From: Chitinophaga sp. Cy-1792
Lineage (GTDB): Bacteria; Bacteroidota; Bacteroidia; Chitinophagales; Chitinophagaceae
Length of the DNA stretch: 64,000 bases
Assembly (NCBI RefSeq): GCF_011752935.1
Contig: NZ_VWWO01000002.1
Span: 930,001-994,000 of the forward strand
Direction: 5' to 3'
Below, one piece after another: positions 23,917 to 34,313 of this stretch (positions are counted from its first letter, which is position 1; each line of letters starts with the position of its first letter). A program made the position numbers and the translations under genes. A model generated the notes under the pieces. It was given only the letters and a program-made list of their open reading frames with translations. It was not told the origin of the DNA and made no database searches.

Positions 23917-25077
23917 TTGAAGGATAACATATATCAGCTGATCGACAAATACCTGGATGGCACTATCTCGCCGGCAGAAGAAGCACGCCTGATGGCCTGG
24001 TACCAGGAGCATAGCGAGGCCGACGTGGAATGGTTTTCGGAGCATATAGACGAAGAAGAGCGGGTACGCTTACGCATGCTGGGACAGATACAACAACATA
24101 TCTCCACACCGGCACCGGTAACGGTGGTGCATAAACAACGCTGGCATTATTGGGCCGCTGCAGCTGCCGTGCTGCTGGTAGCCGGACTCGCTACCTGGCT
24201 GTATATGCCGCCGTTACAGCATTCTCCGAAGCAGGCCCCTTTGGCGCAGGCACCAAAAGCCATTACACCTGGTGGTAATAAAGCGGTATTAATATTAGGT
24301 AATGGAGAGAAGATTGTGCTGGAAGATGCCGGCAATGGGCTGCTGTCGCAGGAAGGCAGCGTCGCCGTCAATAAAACGGATAGTGGAAGTTTACAATATA
24401 ACGGCACCCGTCAGGCGGCAGGCACTGTATATAATACGCTGAATACGCCCTATGGTGGCCAGTATCGCATTATCCTGCAGGATGGCACCAAAGTATGGTT
24501 AAACGCCGGTTCGTCGTTACACTATCCTACGTCCTTTCCGGAAGGAGAAAGGAGTGTAACGCTTTCCGGTGAAGCGTATTTTGAAGTGGCACCCGATGCA
24601 TCGCGGCCATTCACGGTGGCGGTAGCTACTACTGCTGAAAAAACCATGAACGTAAGGGTATTAGGTACCCATTTTAATATTAACGCATATCCGGAAGAAA
24701 AACAGAACCTCGTCACATTACTGGAAGGCTCCGTAAAGGTAGCGTATGATCAGGCCAACGCTTTGCTGGTACCCGGCAAGGTCGCTATGCTGAACAAAGC
24801 CTCCGGATCTATTCAAACTAAAAATGCCGACACGGAAGCAGCCATCGCCTGGAAAAACGGCTACTTCGTTTTTGATAATGAAAATATAGCAGGCGTCATG
24901 CGGCAGATCAGCCGCTGGTACGATGTGGATGTCCGCTACGAAGGCAATGTTTCGGGAAAAGCAATTGCCGGAAGCCTCTCGCGTACCAAAGATGTAACAG
25001 CAGTATTAAGTATGCTGGAACTAACCGGAACTGTTCACTTTAAAATAGAAGGAAGGAGGATCACCGTTATGCCATAA
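23917..25077 (+). CDS. FecR family anti-sigma factor (PUL)
   Basis: I prefer the TTG at 23917 (MKDNIYQLIDKYLDG, the usual FecR N-terminus) to the GTG at 23881, which lies inside the repeated promoter-like motif. It encodes 386 aa. A cytoplasmic sigma-binding helix region comes first, then one membrane span (HYWAAAAAVLLVAGLATWLYM) and a periplasmic FecR domain (LNTPYGGQYRIILQDGTKVWLNAGSSLHYP). It ends in a DUF4974-type domain (IAGVMRQISRWYDVDVRYEG). It should hold the ECF sigma factor until the SusC STN domain signals ligand. Confidence 0.9.
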   Translation: MKDNIYQLIDKYLDGTISPAEEARLMAWYQEHSEADVEWFSEHIDEEERVRLRMLGQIQQHISTPAPVTVVHKQRWHYWAAAAAVLLVAGLATWLYMPPLQHSPKQAPLAQAPKAITPGGNKAVLILGNGEKIVLEDAGNGLLSQEGSVAVNKTDSGSLQYNGTRQAAGTVYNTLNTPYGGQYRIILQDGTKVWLNAGSSLHYPTSFPEGERSVTLSGEAYFEVAPDASRPFTVAVATTAEKTMNVRVLGTHFNINAYPEEKQNLVTLLEGSVKVAYDQANALLVPGKVAMLNKASGSIQTKNADTEAAIAWKNGYFVFDNENIAGVMRQISRWYDVDVRYEGNVSGKAIAGSLSRTKDVTAVLSMLELTGTVHFKIEGRRITVMP

Positions 25078-25112
25078 ACAAATCAGCAAAACAGTGGTAC
25101 GTAAAAAAACAA

Positions 25113-25138
25113 ACCGGCAATGCGGGAACACTGCCGGT
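25113..25138 (+). other. Hairpin between fecR and susC-like gene
   Basis: ACCGGCA and TGCCGGT form a 7-bp stem with a 12-nt loop in the 134-bp gap. No U-tract follows, so it may be an RNA processing or stability element instead of a terminator. Confidence 0.3.
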
Positions 25139-25211
25139 ACTGTTAGCGCTTACCCTGTGAAATCTACTTTGAGCTATCATCCACATTAATAAACTCTAAC
25201 AACCAAATGTA

Positions 25212-28200
25212 ATGAAATTTTACATACCTGACGTGTGCCAGGTAATGACCGGCACTACGCGCAAAAAAATCCTGTTGATTATGAAACTAACTGTTGTTTT
25301 AATGATCGCAGCGTTAATGGAAGTCAGCGCCTCCAGCTATGCTCAGAAGGTAACTTTATCTGCCAGACAAATCACTTTAGAAGAAGTTTTTCGCCAGATA
25401 CGCAAACAAACCGGTTATAATGTGTTGTGGGATGTCGATATTTTAAAAAGCGCCCGACCAGTGGCCCTCGAGGTTACCAACGCCTCCGTGGAAGAAGTAC
25501 TGGGCAAAACATTTGCCAACCAGCCATTTACCTATACTATCCGCCAGAACACCATCGTAGTGACACGACTCCCGGAGCCGGCCGTGGTTACCGTTACCAT
25601 CAAAGGACGCGTAACTGATACCAACGGACAACCCCTGCCTGGCGTGGCAGTACGACTCAAAAACTCCCAGCTGGGTACCAATACGCAGCCGGATGGTTCC
25701 TATGCGCTGAATGTCCCCGAAGCCAGTGGCATACTCACCTTTACCTATATGGGCTATACACCTAAGGAAGTGGCCATCGGCGGACAAACACTCATCAACA
25801 TACAGCTGGAACAAACATCTTCCCAGCTGACAGAAGTGGTGGTGGCCTATGGTAAACAAAAAACACGTGACGTGGTAGGCTCCCTGTCTACCGTTTCCGC
25901 TGCTGGTGTGAAAGACCAGCCCACGGGTACTTTCCTGGAAAGACTCCCCGGTAAGCTCCCCGGCGCCCAGGTGGTTCAAACGACCGGCAGGCCCGGACAA
26001 GGCATGGATATACGCATCCGTGGCGCCTCTTCACTGACTTCCAGCATCAGGCCACTGGTGGTGGTAGACGGACAACCGATGGTAGGTACGCCTGACAATC
26101 TCAATAACATCAACCCGGATGAAATTGAAACTTTTACGGTCCTGAAAGATGCCGCAGCTACTGCGCTGTATGGTTCCCGCGCCGCCAACGGTGTTGTGCT
26201 GATCACCACTAAAAGAGGAAAGGCCGGCGCTACAAGAATTGATTTCAACTCTTACTACGGCAGTGCTTCGCTGATGCGCGAGCTCATACCTCCTGTCATG
26301 AATGCCCACCAGCTGGCTACTTACATGAAAGGTTTTTATGAAGACAAAATCAAATACGAAGGATATACCGGCGGCATCCCTGCCGTATACCAGAACCCGG
26401 ACCAATACGGCGAAGGGACCGACTGGTACAGCGTGCTCACCAGAACCGCACCGGTACAGAATTACAGCATCGCCGTGAATGCCGGCAATGATAAGGCAGC
26501 GTACAGCATTGTAGGCGGCTATTTCGACCAGCAGGGCATCCTGGTGAACACCGGCTACAAACGCTTTTCACTGCGCATGAACGGAGATTTCAATCCGGGT
26601 AAGCGGGTGAAGATAGGCGTGGGCATCGCGCCATCGCTGCAGCTGGAACATAACAACAGGCAGGGTAATGGCTTCAATGTAGACGGACAACGCGCCATCT
26701 TCGCCTCTGCAGCCATGATCCCTACCATGGGCTCTCCCTATAATCCCGATGGTACGCTGGCATTAGGTATTACTGGCTTTGCCAATCAATTCGTATGGGC
26801 GAACCCGTTACGGCAGCTGCTCGAAGTGAAAGATGATGCCAACCGCTTACGCGTACTGGCGAATGTGTTTACCGAAATCAAAATCCTTGATCATCTCACC
26901 TTCCGCACATCCGGTAGCACAGACCTCGGCAGCATGAGCCGTAACAGGTTCATTCCATCTACTTCTATGGGAGGTTTCAACGCGGTGCCTATGGAGAATC
27001 CGCCGCCGGGAAATAACTCCGCCTACGGTGAAGTATTACAGAATAATGATTTCTCCTGGTTGAATGAAAATACGCTGACCTATAATCCGCAGATAGGTAA
27101 AGATCATTCATTGAACCTGCTGGGAGGCTTTACCATGCAGCGTTCTACTGGTTTTGCCAGCGATATGGTAGGCCGCGATTACCCGGATAATCGTATCTCT
27201 AACCTGAGTGCTGCTACGCGTATCACTACCAATACTTCCAGCTTCAACGCCTGGTCGATGGCGTCGTTCCTGGCCCGTGCCAACTATACGTATAAAGACC
27301 GCTACATGATCCAGGCAACGTTGCGCAGAGACGGGTCTTCCAGGTTTGGTGCCAACAATAAATGGGGAACCTTCCCAAGTATCGGTGCCGGCTGGATCGT
27401 AAGTGATGAACCTTTTATGAAGGATATTCCATATCTGAGTCTGCTGAAAGTACGTGGCTCCTATGGTTTAACAGGTATGGCCGAAATAGGTAATTACACG
27501 ACCACTGCCCGCATTGATAATGCCAACTATACTTTTTCTACCGGCCTCGCAGGCGGAAAGGTGCAATCCACGCTGGGTAACAAGAATCTCGCCTGGGAAC
27601 GTAATAAACAACTGGATGCCGGTATCGACATCGGTCTATTTGATGGCAGGGTGAATATCTCCTATGACTATTACAACAAACTGACCAGTGGCCTGCTGTT
27701 CGTAGTGCCGGTGCCACAATCTTCCGGCTTCTCCACTATGCAGGACAATCTTGGTGATATCCGCCAATGGGGACATGAAATTACATTGAGCACCAAAAAT
27801 CTCGTGGGGGAACTGAAATGGAATACTGATTTTAATATCGCCTTTAACAGAAATATCGTAGAACGTATCGGCCTGAATAATATTTCTTTCTCTGATAATC
27901 CAACAACTACTTTATCCGAATTTACTGACTATCGCACATTGGTAGGTAAGCCTGTAGGGCAGTTCTACGGTTATGTGTTCGATGGTATCTTCAAAACACA
28001 GGCAGAGGTAGACGCAGGCCCTAAATACTACGGAACCGGTACCACTACTACTTCACAGATAGGTACGGTAAGATTTAAAGATATCAACGGCGATGGTAAA
28101 ATTACTTTCCCTGAAGATCAGACGGTGATTGGCGACCCTAATCCTAAATTCATTTTCGGTTTCACCAACACTTTCGCGTACAGAAATTTTGATCTTAGTA

Positions 28201-28643
28201 TAGCCATGTCCGGTACCTATGGCAACAAGCTGAAAAATGGTATGCAGGAAAGTACCTACAACCTGGACGGTGTGTTTAACGGACCTCCTGAGCTGCTGGA
28301 CCGCTGGCGTTCTCCGGAGAATCCGGGCAACGGAAGGGTAGCACGTACGCTGGCAGGAACAACGGTGGCATACCGCACGGATAATACGTTGTTTATCCAT
28401 GATGCATCACATCTTACGATCAACAATATTGCCCTGGGTTATAGTATCAGGAAATTTAAAACACCATTTATTAAAAGCCTGAGAGTATATGCTGCTGCGC
28501 AGAACGTATACATCTTCACCAGCTATCCTGGTAATCCTGAAGTGAGTGCCGGCGGATTGAATATCGTAACGGCGCAGGGGCAGGACCTCGGCGCATATCC
28601 GCTGCAAAGAACCTTTACGTTTGGCTTTAACCTTGGTCTTTAA
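25212..28643 (+). CDS. SusC-type TonB-dependent receptor with STN domain
   Basis: This 1143-aa protein has, in order: a signal peptide (about 20-44), an STN secretin/TonB N-terminal domain (about 50-115, LEEVFRQIRKQTGYNVLWDV), a carboxypeptidase-D regulatory-like domain (about 128-200, VTIKGRVTDTNGQPLPGVAV), a plug with the SusC signature IRIRGASSLTSSIRPLVVVD (about 269-288), and a beta-barrel ending in FTFGFNLGL. The STN domain indicates signalling to FecR as well as import. It pairs with the SusD-like gene that starts 13 bp downstream and transports an oligosaccharide across the outer membrane. Confidence 0.95.
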   Translation: MKFYIPDVCQVMTGTTRKKILLIMKLTVVLMIAALMEVSASSYAQKVTLSARQITLEEVFRQIRKQTGYNVLWDVDILKSARPVALEVTNASVEEVLGKTFANQPFTYTIRQNTIVVTRLPEPAVVTVTIKGRVTDTNGQPLPGVAVRLKNSQLGTNTQPDGSYALNVPEASGILTFTYMGYTPKEVAIGGQTLINIQLEQTSSQLTEVVVAYGKQKTRDVVGSLSTVSAAGVKDQPTGTFLERLPGKLPGAQVVQTTGRPGQGMDIRIRGASSLTSSIRPLVVVDGQPMVGTPDNLNNINPDEIETFTVLKDAAATALYGSRAANGVVLITTKRGKAGATRIDFNSYYGSASLMRELIPPVMNAHQLATYMKGFYEDKIKYEGYTGGIPAVYQNPDQYGEGTDWYSVLTRTAPVQNYSIAVNAGNDKAAYSIVGGYFDQQGILVNTGYKRFSLRMNGDFNPGKRVKIGVGIAPSLQLEHNNRQGNGFNVDGQRAIFASAAMIPTMGSPYNPDGTLALGITGFANQFVWANPLRQLLEVKDDANRLRVLANVFTEIKILDHLTFRTSGSTDLGSMSRNRFIPSTSMGGFNAVPMENPPPGNNSAYGEVLQNNDFSWLNENTLTYNPQIGKDHSLNLLGGFTMQRSTGFASDMVGRDYPDNRISNLSAATRITTNTSSFNAWSMASFLARANYTYKDRYMIQATLRRDGSSRFGANNKWGTFPSIGAGWIVSDEPFMKDIPYLSLLKVRGSYGLTGMAEIGNYTTTARIDNANYTFSTGLAGGKVQSTLGNKNLAWERNKQLDAGIDIGLFDGRVNISYDYYNKLTSGLLFVVPVPQSSGFSTMQDNLGDIRQWGHEITLSTKNLVGELKWNTDFNIAFNRNIVERIGLNNISFSDNPTTTLSEFTDYRTLVGKPVGQFYGYVFDGIFKTQAEVDAGPKYYGTGTTTTSQIGTVRFKDINGDGKITFPEDQTVIGDPNPKFIFGFTNTFAYRNFDLSIAMSGTYGNKLKNGMQESTYNLDGVFNGPPELLDRWRSPENPGNGRVARTLAGTTVAYRTDNTLFIHDASHLTINNIALGYSIRKFKTPFIKSLRVYAAAQNVYIFTSYPGNPEVSAGGLNIVTAQGQDLGAYPLQRTFTFGFNLGL

Positions 28644-28656
28644 AAATCAGCAAAAA

Positions 28657-30213
28657 ATGAAAAAGATTTTCTGTTTTATATTATTGATCATCAGTCTGAC
28701 TGAAATTTCCTGCAAGAAATTTCTGACAGAAAATGATCCCAATTACATCAACCTGGATAGCTATTTCAAATCACAAAATGATTTTGATCTGGCGGTGAAT
28801 GGCGCCTACAACCAGCTTCGTGGGTTGTATAATAATAAGTCGGCCTGGACGATGGGGGAGATGCGTTCGGATAATACGCACTATGATTATAAATCTTCCG
28901 ATCAGGCGGTAGCTACCACCAACCGCTGTGCGGTGGCCGATTTCCTGGATGATAAATACAACAACCAGACACCTGCCAAATGGAATGCTGGTTTCAATGT
29001 GATATCCGCAGCAAACGTTATCCTGGATCATATTAATGATATCAAGTTAACGGATGCCAGTCGCAATGTCATTGTAGGACAGGCGAAGTTCATCCGCGCG
29101 CTGGCGTATTTTGACCTGGTGCGTTTTTACGGTGGATTGCCGATCTATAAGCGTGCGCCGCTTACCCGCGATGAAACCTATATTCCACGTTCTTCCGCAC
29201 AGGAAGTCTATGACCTTATCATAGCCGATGCCACCGATGCAGCTACCATGTTAGATGCACCGGCATTTCCACAGACAGGGCGTGCTACCAAAGGGGCAGC
29301 ACTGACCCTGTTGGGAGATGTTTATCTCACCTTAAAAAAATATGATCTGGCAGAAAATGCCTTGAAGCAGGTGACGGCTATGGGATATTCCCTGTTTCCA
29401 AATTACGGTGATGCGTTCGCGTTAGCTAACAAGAATGGCCGTGAGTCTGTTTTTGAAATTCAGTTCAACACGGGCTTATCTGTGCCGCAGGCCAATACAG
29501 ATGCATCTATCTATAACTTCCTGCCACGCATGGCCAATACGACGGTGGTGACAGGGGTGAACTACAATAATATCACCACGGTGGGCGGCTACAATACGCC
29601 TACACAGGACCTGATCAGTGCCTATGAGCCCGGCGACCTTCGCCTCGATGCATCTATAGCCATTGCAGAAGGAACGTTTAATGGCACCGATGATTTTACG
29701 GCAACTGCCGTTAAATCTGTGGTGAACTACGTAGCGCCGGCCGGCAAAACAGGCAGGCCATTTCCTAAAAAGTTCCTGCACGCACATACGATTGGCAACC
29801 AGTCCAACGACGACTGGCCGGTATACCGCTATGCCGAGGTGTTGTTGTTACTCGCTGAAAGTCTGAACCAGCAAGGAAAAGCTGGTGAAGCTATCGGTTA
29901 TATCAACCAGGTAAGAACGCGTGCATTCGGCGATGCTACGCATAATATTACTACCACAGACCAGGCAACATTACAATCAGTTATTTTAAAAGAGAGAAGA
30001 GTAGAACTGGCTTTTGAAAATAAACGCTGGCTGGACCTCGTGCGTACCGGCAATGCCATTACGGTGATGACGGCCTTCGGTGTTAAACAGAAAGCCATGT
30101 ACAGTTATTTGCAGCCGGGAAGTTATAATGTGACAGAGAACCGTTTGCTGTTTCCTATTCCGAATGCAGAAATGTTGCTGAACGACAAGCTAACCCCCAA
30201 TCCGGGATATTAA
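28657..30213 (+). CDS. SusD/RagB-type glycan-binding lipoprotein
   Basis: This 518-aa protein starts at the ATG 28657 with a lipoprotein signal (MKKIFCFILLIISLTEISC, Cys19). It has the SusD N-terminal pattern (DSYFKSQNDFDLAVNGAYNQLR), TPR-like helices (AKFIRALAYFDLVRFYGGLPI) and the C-terminal signature VILKERRVELAFENKRWLDLVRTG. SusD proteins cap the SusC barrel and bind the incoming glycan. It lies directly downstream of its SusC partner, as in nearly all such pairs. Confidence 0.95.
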   Translation: MKKIFCFILLIISLTEISCKKFLTENDPNYINLDSYFKSQNDFDLAVNGAYNQLRGLYNNKSAWTMGEMRSDNTHYDYKSSDQAVATTNRCAVADFLDDKYNNQTPAKWNAGFNVISAANVILDHINDIKLTDASRNVIVGQAKFIRALAYFDLVRFYGGLPIYKRAPLTRDETYIPRSSAQEVYDLIIADATDAATMLDAPAFPQTGRATKGAALTLLGDVYLTLKKYDLAENALKQVTAMGYSLFPNYGDAFALANKNGRESVFEIQFNTGLSVPQANTDASIYNFLPRMANTTVVTGVNYNNITTVGGYNTPTQDLISAYEPGDLRLDASIAIAEGTFNGTDDFTATAVKSVVNYVAPAGKTGRPFPKKFLHAHTIGNQSNDDWPVYRYAEVLLLLAESLNQQGKAGEAIGYINQVRTRAFGDATHNITTTDQATLQSVILKERRVELAFENKRWLDLVRTGNAITVMTAFGVKQKAMYSYLQPGSYNVTENRLLFPIPNAEMLLNDKLTPNPGY

Positions 30214-30226
30214 CTAAAAACTCACC

Positions 30227-31336
30227 ATGATGAAAACGTTCAAAAGAAAAGCAGGTAATGCCTGCTTACGGGCTGCTATTGCCTGTTTGACAGCATTTGT
30301 CTGGGTTGTATCGGCGACGTCGTGTAGTCGCCATGAGGAGCAGCTATCGCTCAACAATAAGCCGGCGGAAGGCACCGGTGCCAAAACAGAAGCCACCTGC
30401 TGCTGGGTTGCCATTACCAATCAGACCAATCAGCAGATAGAGGTCTATGATCCTGCGGATGCCTCGTGGACAACCCCTAAGTGGACCTGGAAGCCCACCA
30501 CGGCGTTGTCGTATATCCAGAGCAGTGAGATCTCACTCTGGGAAACCCCTACGGATATTAAGGTCCGTAACAACACCGTATTTGCGAATACGGCACAGGT
30601 GATCACGGCTACCTCTTACCGGCTGGCTACTATCGCCAGGTATACGGGAACGGGTACACGTGGCCAGAAGCTATGGGTGATGGGCTTCAACGACACCACC
30701 AGTTTACATGCCATGGAAATACTGCCTGATGGTAACTGTGTGGTGGCCAGCGCGGGTGCAGCCTGGCCGCAGGGATATATCCGCGTTTACTCCTCCTCAC
30801 AACCATCGCCGAATCATGGTGTAAATACGCAGTACTATTTCGCTTCGGCACATGCACTGCTCTGGGATAATACCCACCAGGTGCTGTGGGCACTGGGAAA
30901 TGAACTGCGTAAGTATGGCTATAATACTGCTGCAAGTGGCGGCACTATTACCAATCCGAAGTTACAGCTACTGGTGACGTATAATGTGCTGCCATCAGCC
31001 TGGGGACACGATCTTTCGGCAGATGTAAATAACTCCGATCAGCTGTTGCTGTCTACTAACGGTGGCGTATATATTTTTCATATCTCCACCGGTACCTTCA
31101 GCAGTATGCCTGGCGCGGCTCAGCAAACTTTCGTAAAGGCGGTAAGTAGTCAGCCCGGACAGAATACCCTCGTGGAAACCATCCCCAGTACGGGGTGTCC
31201 GGCTTACCCGGCCAACACCTGGTGTACTTCCGTCGTGAATTTCTATAATGCCGCCACCGGCGCTGCTACCGGTTCCCGCACTGTCAGCGGGGCCGCCATC
31301 TACAAAGGGAAAACATTCGATCCTAACTATTATTGA
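30227..31336 (+). CDS. DUF6528-like secreted lipoprotein, paralogue 1
   Basis: This 369-aa protein has a long N-region and a lipobox-like SATSC (Cys33). The mature part shows repeated blocks typical of a beta-propeller: VAITNQTNQQIEVYDPADASW, then LHAMEILPDGNCVVASAGA, ALLWDNTHQVLWALG and WGHDLSADV. The blocks recur almost one for one in the next gene, so the two are tandem paralogues. The pattern fits DUF6528, found next to glycoside hydrolases in Bacteroidota. It is probably a surface glycan-binding protein of this locus. Binding function is inferred. Confidence 0.65.
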   Translation: MMKTFKRKAGNACLRAAIACLTAFVWVVSATSCSRHEEQLSLNNKPAEGTGAKTEATCCWVAITNQTNQQIEVYDPADASWTTPKWTWKPTTALSYIQSSEISLWETPTDIKVRNNTVFANTAQVITATSYRLATIARYTGTGTRGQKLWVMGFNDTTSLHAMEILPDGNCVVASAGAAWPQGYIRVYSSSQPSPNHGVNTQYYFASAHALLWDNTHQVLWALGNELRKYGYNTAASGGTITNPKLQLLVTYNVLPSAWGHDLSADVNNSDQLLLSTNGGVYIFHISTGTFSSMPGAAQQTFVKAVSSQPGQNTLVETIPSTGCPAYPANTWCTSVVNFYNAATGAATGSRTVSGAAIYKGKTFDPNYY

Positions 31337-31339
31337 TAT

Positions 31340-32398
31340 ATGAAAAAAATATTTCTGACAGGGGCTGCCTGTTGTCTGATGATATGTCAGATGGCCTGCA
31401 GTGGTAAATCGGGAGATGCTACATCTCCCGGTACTACCACCCCTCCGGTAACTGAGACACCACAGCCCTATCCGGGGCAGCTGCTTGCCCTCACCAACGA
31501 CGCTACCAAAGAGCTCGTGCTCTATGATCCGATGGTGACCGACTGGAATACCGATGCCGCAAAAAAATGGAAATGGGTACCCACTACAGGCCTGGGCTTT
31601 TCTGCCAGCGAAATAAAAATATGGGGCGGCGGAACAGATTTTAAGTTAAGAAAGAAGGCCTCCGGCCAGGATACAGCGGTGGCGGCACTTTGCGATAACA
31701 GTATGGCGGCACTGGTCGGCTTTCCTTCCGGACAACGCCTCTGGTCAAAGATTATCAACGCCAATGTGCATTCCGCAGAACTGCTGCCGGATGGCAATAT
31801 AGCACTGGCAGCCTCTGATGGCAACTGGGTACGGGTATACGCCGCTTCTCAGGGTGCGGATAATGGCACCTATGCTGAGTTCCCGTTGTCGCAGGCACAT
31901 GCCGTACTGTGGGACCCCGGTATCAATGGTATCTGGGTAATAGGGCAGGATGTAGCCACCAACGCACATATACTTACGGCACTGGCTGTAGGTGGCACCA
32001 CGGCAAACCCTGTGCTGACGGAGCTGACGCAGTACCGTGTTACCTTGCCCAGCGTATGGGGGCATGAAGTGAGTCCGTATTACGGTAATAACAATCTGTT
32101 ATGGGTGACCACTAACGGTGGCGAATATATTTTTAATAAGACCACCAAAACCTTCTCCACAGCGCCTACCACCAACCTGACTTTCGTAAAGGGTATCGGC
32201 AACCAGCCCAGCGGCCAGATTGTGCTGACGCGGCCGGATGCCAATAAAAACCCACGCCCGGCAGTGAGTTGCTCCTTGAACAACTGGTCTACCAGCACCG
32301 TGGATTTTTATACCTCCGGCGGACAATGGCAAGGCTCCCGCATCGTTAGCGGTGCCTGTTTCTATAAAGTAAAAGTAGTGTACGATAATTACCAGTAA
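31340..32398 (+). CDS. DUF6528-like secreted lipoprotein, paralogue 2
   Basis: This 352-aa lipoprotein (lipobox QMAC, Cys20) starts 3 bp after its paralogue. It shares the order of motifs: LLALTNDATKELVLYDPMVTDW, VHSAELLPDGNIALAASDGNW, HAVLWDPGINGIWVIG, VWGHEVSPYY and a C-terminal SRIVSGACFYKVKV. A Pro/Thr-rich linker (about 26-45) separates the lipid anchor from the predicted propeller. Its stop overlaps the start of the GH20 gene (TAATG), so the whole set is one operon. Confidence 0.65.
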   Translation: MKKIFLTGAACCLMICQMACSGKSGDATSPGTTTPPVTETPQPYPGQLLALTNDATKELVLYDPMVTDWNTDAAKKWKWVPTTGLGFSASEIKIWGGGTDFKLRKKASGQDTAVAALCDNSMAALVGFPSGQRLWSKIINANVHSAELLPDGNIALAASDGNWVRVYAASQGADNGTYAEFPLSQAHAVLWDPGINGIWVIGQDVATNAHILTALAVGGTTANPVLTELTQYRVTLPSVWGHEVSPYYGNNNLLWVTTNGGEYIFNKTTKTFSTAPTTNLTFVKGIGNQPSGQIVLTRPDANKNPRPAVSCSLNNWSTSTVDFYTSGGQWQGSRIVSGACFYKVKVVYDNYQ

Positions 32399-34305
32399 TG
32401 ATTTGGAGTAGATTTATAAAGATGTGGACCTGCTGTTTAATCTTGCTGTACAGTAGCAGCTATAACGTCGCAGCACAGCAGGCCTCGCCGGCATTGATTC
32501 CGATGCCGCAGCAAATAACGATGACAGCAGGTCATTTTCTCTTTACCGCCAAGACGGTTATCCGTGCAGACGATGCGAAATCGCCGGCAGTGGCTTATTT
32601 CGTGAAACAGTTAAACAGCCCGCATAAAATTATCACCGGCAAAGCTGCTGCCACTAAGCCGGAACTGCTTATTACCAGTACCGGAGCGGAATTGTTGCCG
32701 GAAGAGGGCTACAGATTAACGGTAACGCCTGCACGTATTACGCTTGTCGCTAAAAACGCAGGGCAGTTTTATGGCCTGCAAACCTTGCTGCAGCTGCTGA
32801 ACACCGCCCCGGAAAAAGGTTCGGTTGCTGGAATGATCATAGAAGATGCGCCCCGCTTTGGCTACCGTGGCCTGATGCTGGATGTTTCCCGCCACTTTTT
32901 CACCGTAGCACAGATAAAAGACCTGCTGGACCTGATGGCTTATTATAAGTTGAACCGTTTTCACTGGCACCTGACGGATGACCAGGGCTGGCGACTGGAA
33001 ATTAAAAGTTATCCTAAACTCACCAGTGTAGGTGCCTGGCGCGTGCCGCGGATAGAATTCAGTGGCAATACCCTGCCGCCGCAACCTGGTGAAGTACCCA
33101 CGGATGGCGGCTTCTACACACAGGAGCAGGTACGGGATATTATCCGCTATGCCGCAGCACGACACATCGAAATACTGCCGGAGATAGATGTGCCCGGCCA
33201 TTCTATGGCTGCCATCGCGGCCTATCCGGAGCTATGCGTAACGAAGGATACCAGTATTAAAGTGAGTCCGGGTAGCAGCTTCGCCAAATGGTTCCCCAAC
33301 GGTAGTTTTGAAATGTACGTAGATAACTCCCTGGACCCTACGGAAGATAAGGTTTATACTTTCCTGGATAAGGCGATGGGAGAAGTGGCGGCATTATTTC
33401 CCTACCCCTATATTCATATCGGGGGAGACGAATGTTATAAGGCATTCTGGGAGAAAGATCCGCGCGTACAGGCTTTTATGAAGGCACATCAGATAAAGGA
33501 TGCGCACGCATTGCAATCGTATTTTATTAGAAAGTTGAATAAGATTGTCTTGTCTAAACATAAAAAGATGATCGCCTGGGATGAGGTGGCAGCGGGAGAT
33601 ATGAACGACAGCATCACCATCATGAACCGTTTTGGTGAAAAAGGCGCCGCGGAACAGATCAGGAAAGGAATGCATATCATACTGGCGCCGGGCGGCAACG
33701 GGCTTTATTTTGACTATGCCCAGAGTACTTCTGATCAGGAGCCATCGAGTCATGGCGGCGATGCGCCCGCCTGGAAAGCGTATCAGTATAATCCGGAATA
33801 TGCAGGTTTGTCGGCAGAAGAACGTAAATTTATTATGGGTGTGGAAGCCTGTGTATGGACAGAAAACATACCGGCTGTAGCTAAACTGCAGTACATGCTG
33901 CTACCACGTATGCTGGCGCTGGCAGAAACAGCCTGGACGGATACTACCGCCAAAGACTATACGCGATTTGAAGAACGTGCGTTACCTGTGCACCTGGCGG
34001 CTTTCGATAAGGCAGGCATGAATTACCGGGTGCCCACTGCGTTTAATTATACCGATACAACATTCAGAACAGATACTTTCAGATTTGAAGAGCCGCAGTT
34101 GCCACTACCGGGAGCGCGTGTTTATTACACGCTGAATAACCGGCCGCCGGGCGACTACGACCACGTATATACGAATCCTGTGACGATCATTGTTCCCAAA
34201 GGAAAAGCGATCACGCTAAAAACCATCGTTATCACACCGGCAGGCCGCCGGAGTATTGTTACACGTACCGTACTGGATAATACCGGTGCCGCACCTGAAA
34301 AATAA
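32398..34305 (+). CDS. GH20 beta-N-acetylhexosaminidase
   Basis: This 635-aa protein has a signal peptide (about 1-26), a GH20b N-terminal domain (about 30-140, SPALIPMPQQITMTAGHF) and a GH20 (beta/alpha)8 barrel from about 150 (GYRGLMLDVSRHFFTVAQIKDLLDLMAYYKLNRFHWHLTDDQGW). The catalytic Asp-Glu pair is in HIGGDECYKAFW (D344, E345). It releases terminal GlcNAc or GalNAc from glycans by substrate-assisted catalysis. A C-terminal beta region (about 545-630, PLPGARVYYTLNNRPPG) resembles a chitobiase-type beta-sandwich. It is encoded inside the SusCD operon, so likely periplasmic or surface processing. Confidence 0.93.
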   Translation: MIWSRFIKMWTCCLILLYSSSYNVAAQQASPALIPMPQQITMTAGHFLFTAKTVIRADDAKSPAVAYFVKQLNSPHKIITGKAAATKPELLITSTGAELLPEEGYRLTVTPARITLVAKNAGQFYGLQTLLQLLNTAPEKGSVAGMIIEDAPRFGYRGLMLDVSRHFFTVAQIKDLLDLMAYYKLNRFHWHLTDDQGWRLEIKSYPKLTSVGAWRVPRIEFSGNTLPPQPGEVPTDGGFYTQEQVRDIIRYAAARHIEILPEIDVPGHSMAAIAAYPELCVTKDTSIKVSPGSSFAKWFPNGSFEMYVDNSLDPTEDKVYTFLDKAMGEVAALFPYPYIHIGGDECYKAFWEKDPRVQAFMKAHQIKDAHALQSYFIRKLNKIVLSKHKKMIAWDEVAAGDMNDSITIMNRFGEKGAAEQIRKGMHIILAPGGNGLYFDYAQSTSDQEPSSHGGDAPAWKAYQYNPEYAGLSAEERKFIMGVEACVWTENIPAVAKLQYMLLPRMLALAETAWTDTTAKDYTRFEERALPVHLAAFDKAGMNYRVPTAFNYTDTTFRTDTFRFEEPQLPLPGARVYYTLNNRPPGDYDHVYTNPVTIIVPKGKAITLKTIVITPAGRRSIVTRTVLDNTGAAPEK

Positions 34306-34313
34306 ATCAGCCT

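Noticed and set aside
25113..25138. Terminator between fecR and the SusC gene
   Set aside because: The stem is short, the loop long and no U-tract follows. Reported only as a weak hairpin.
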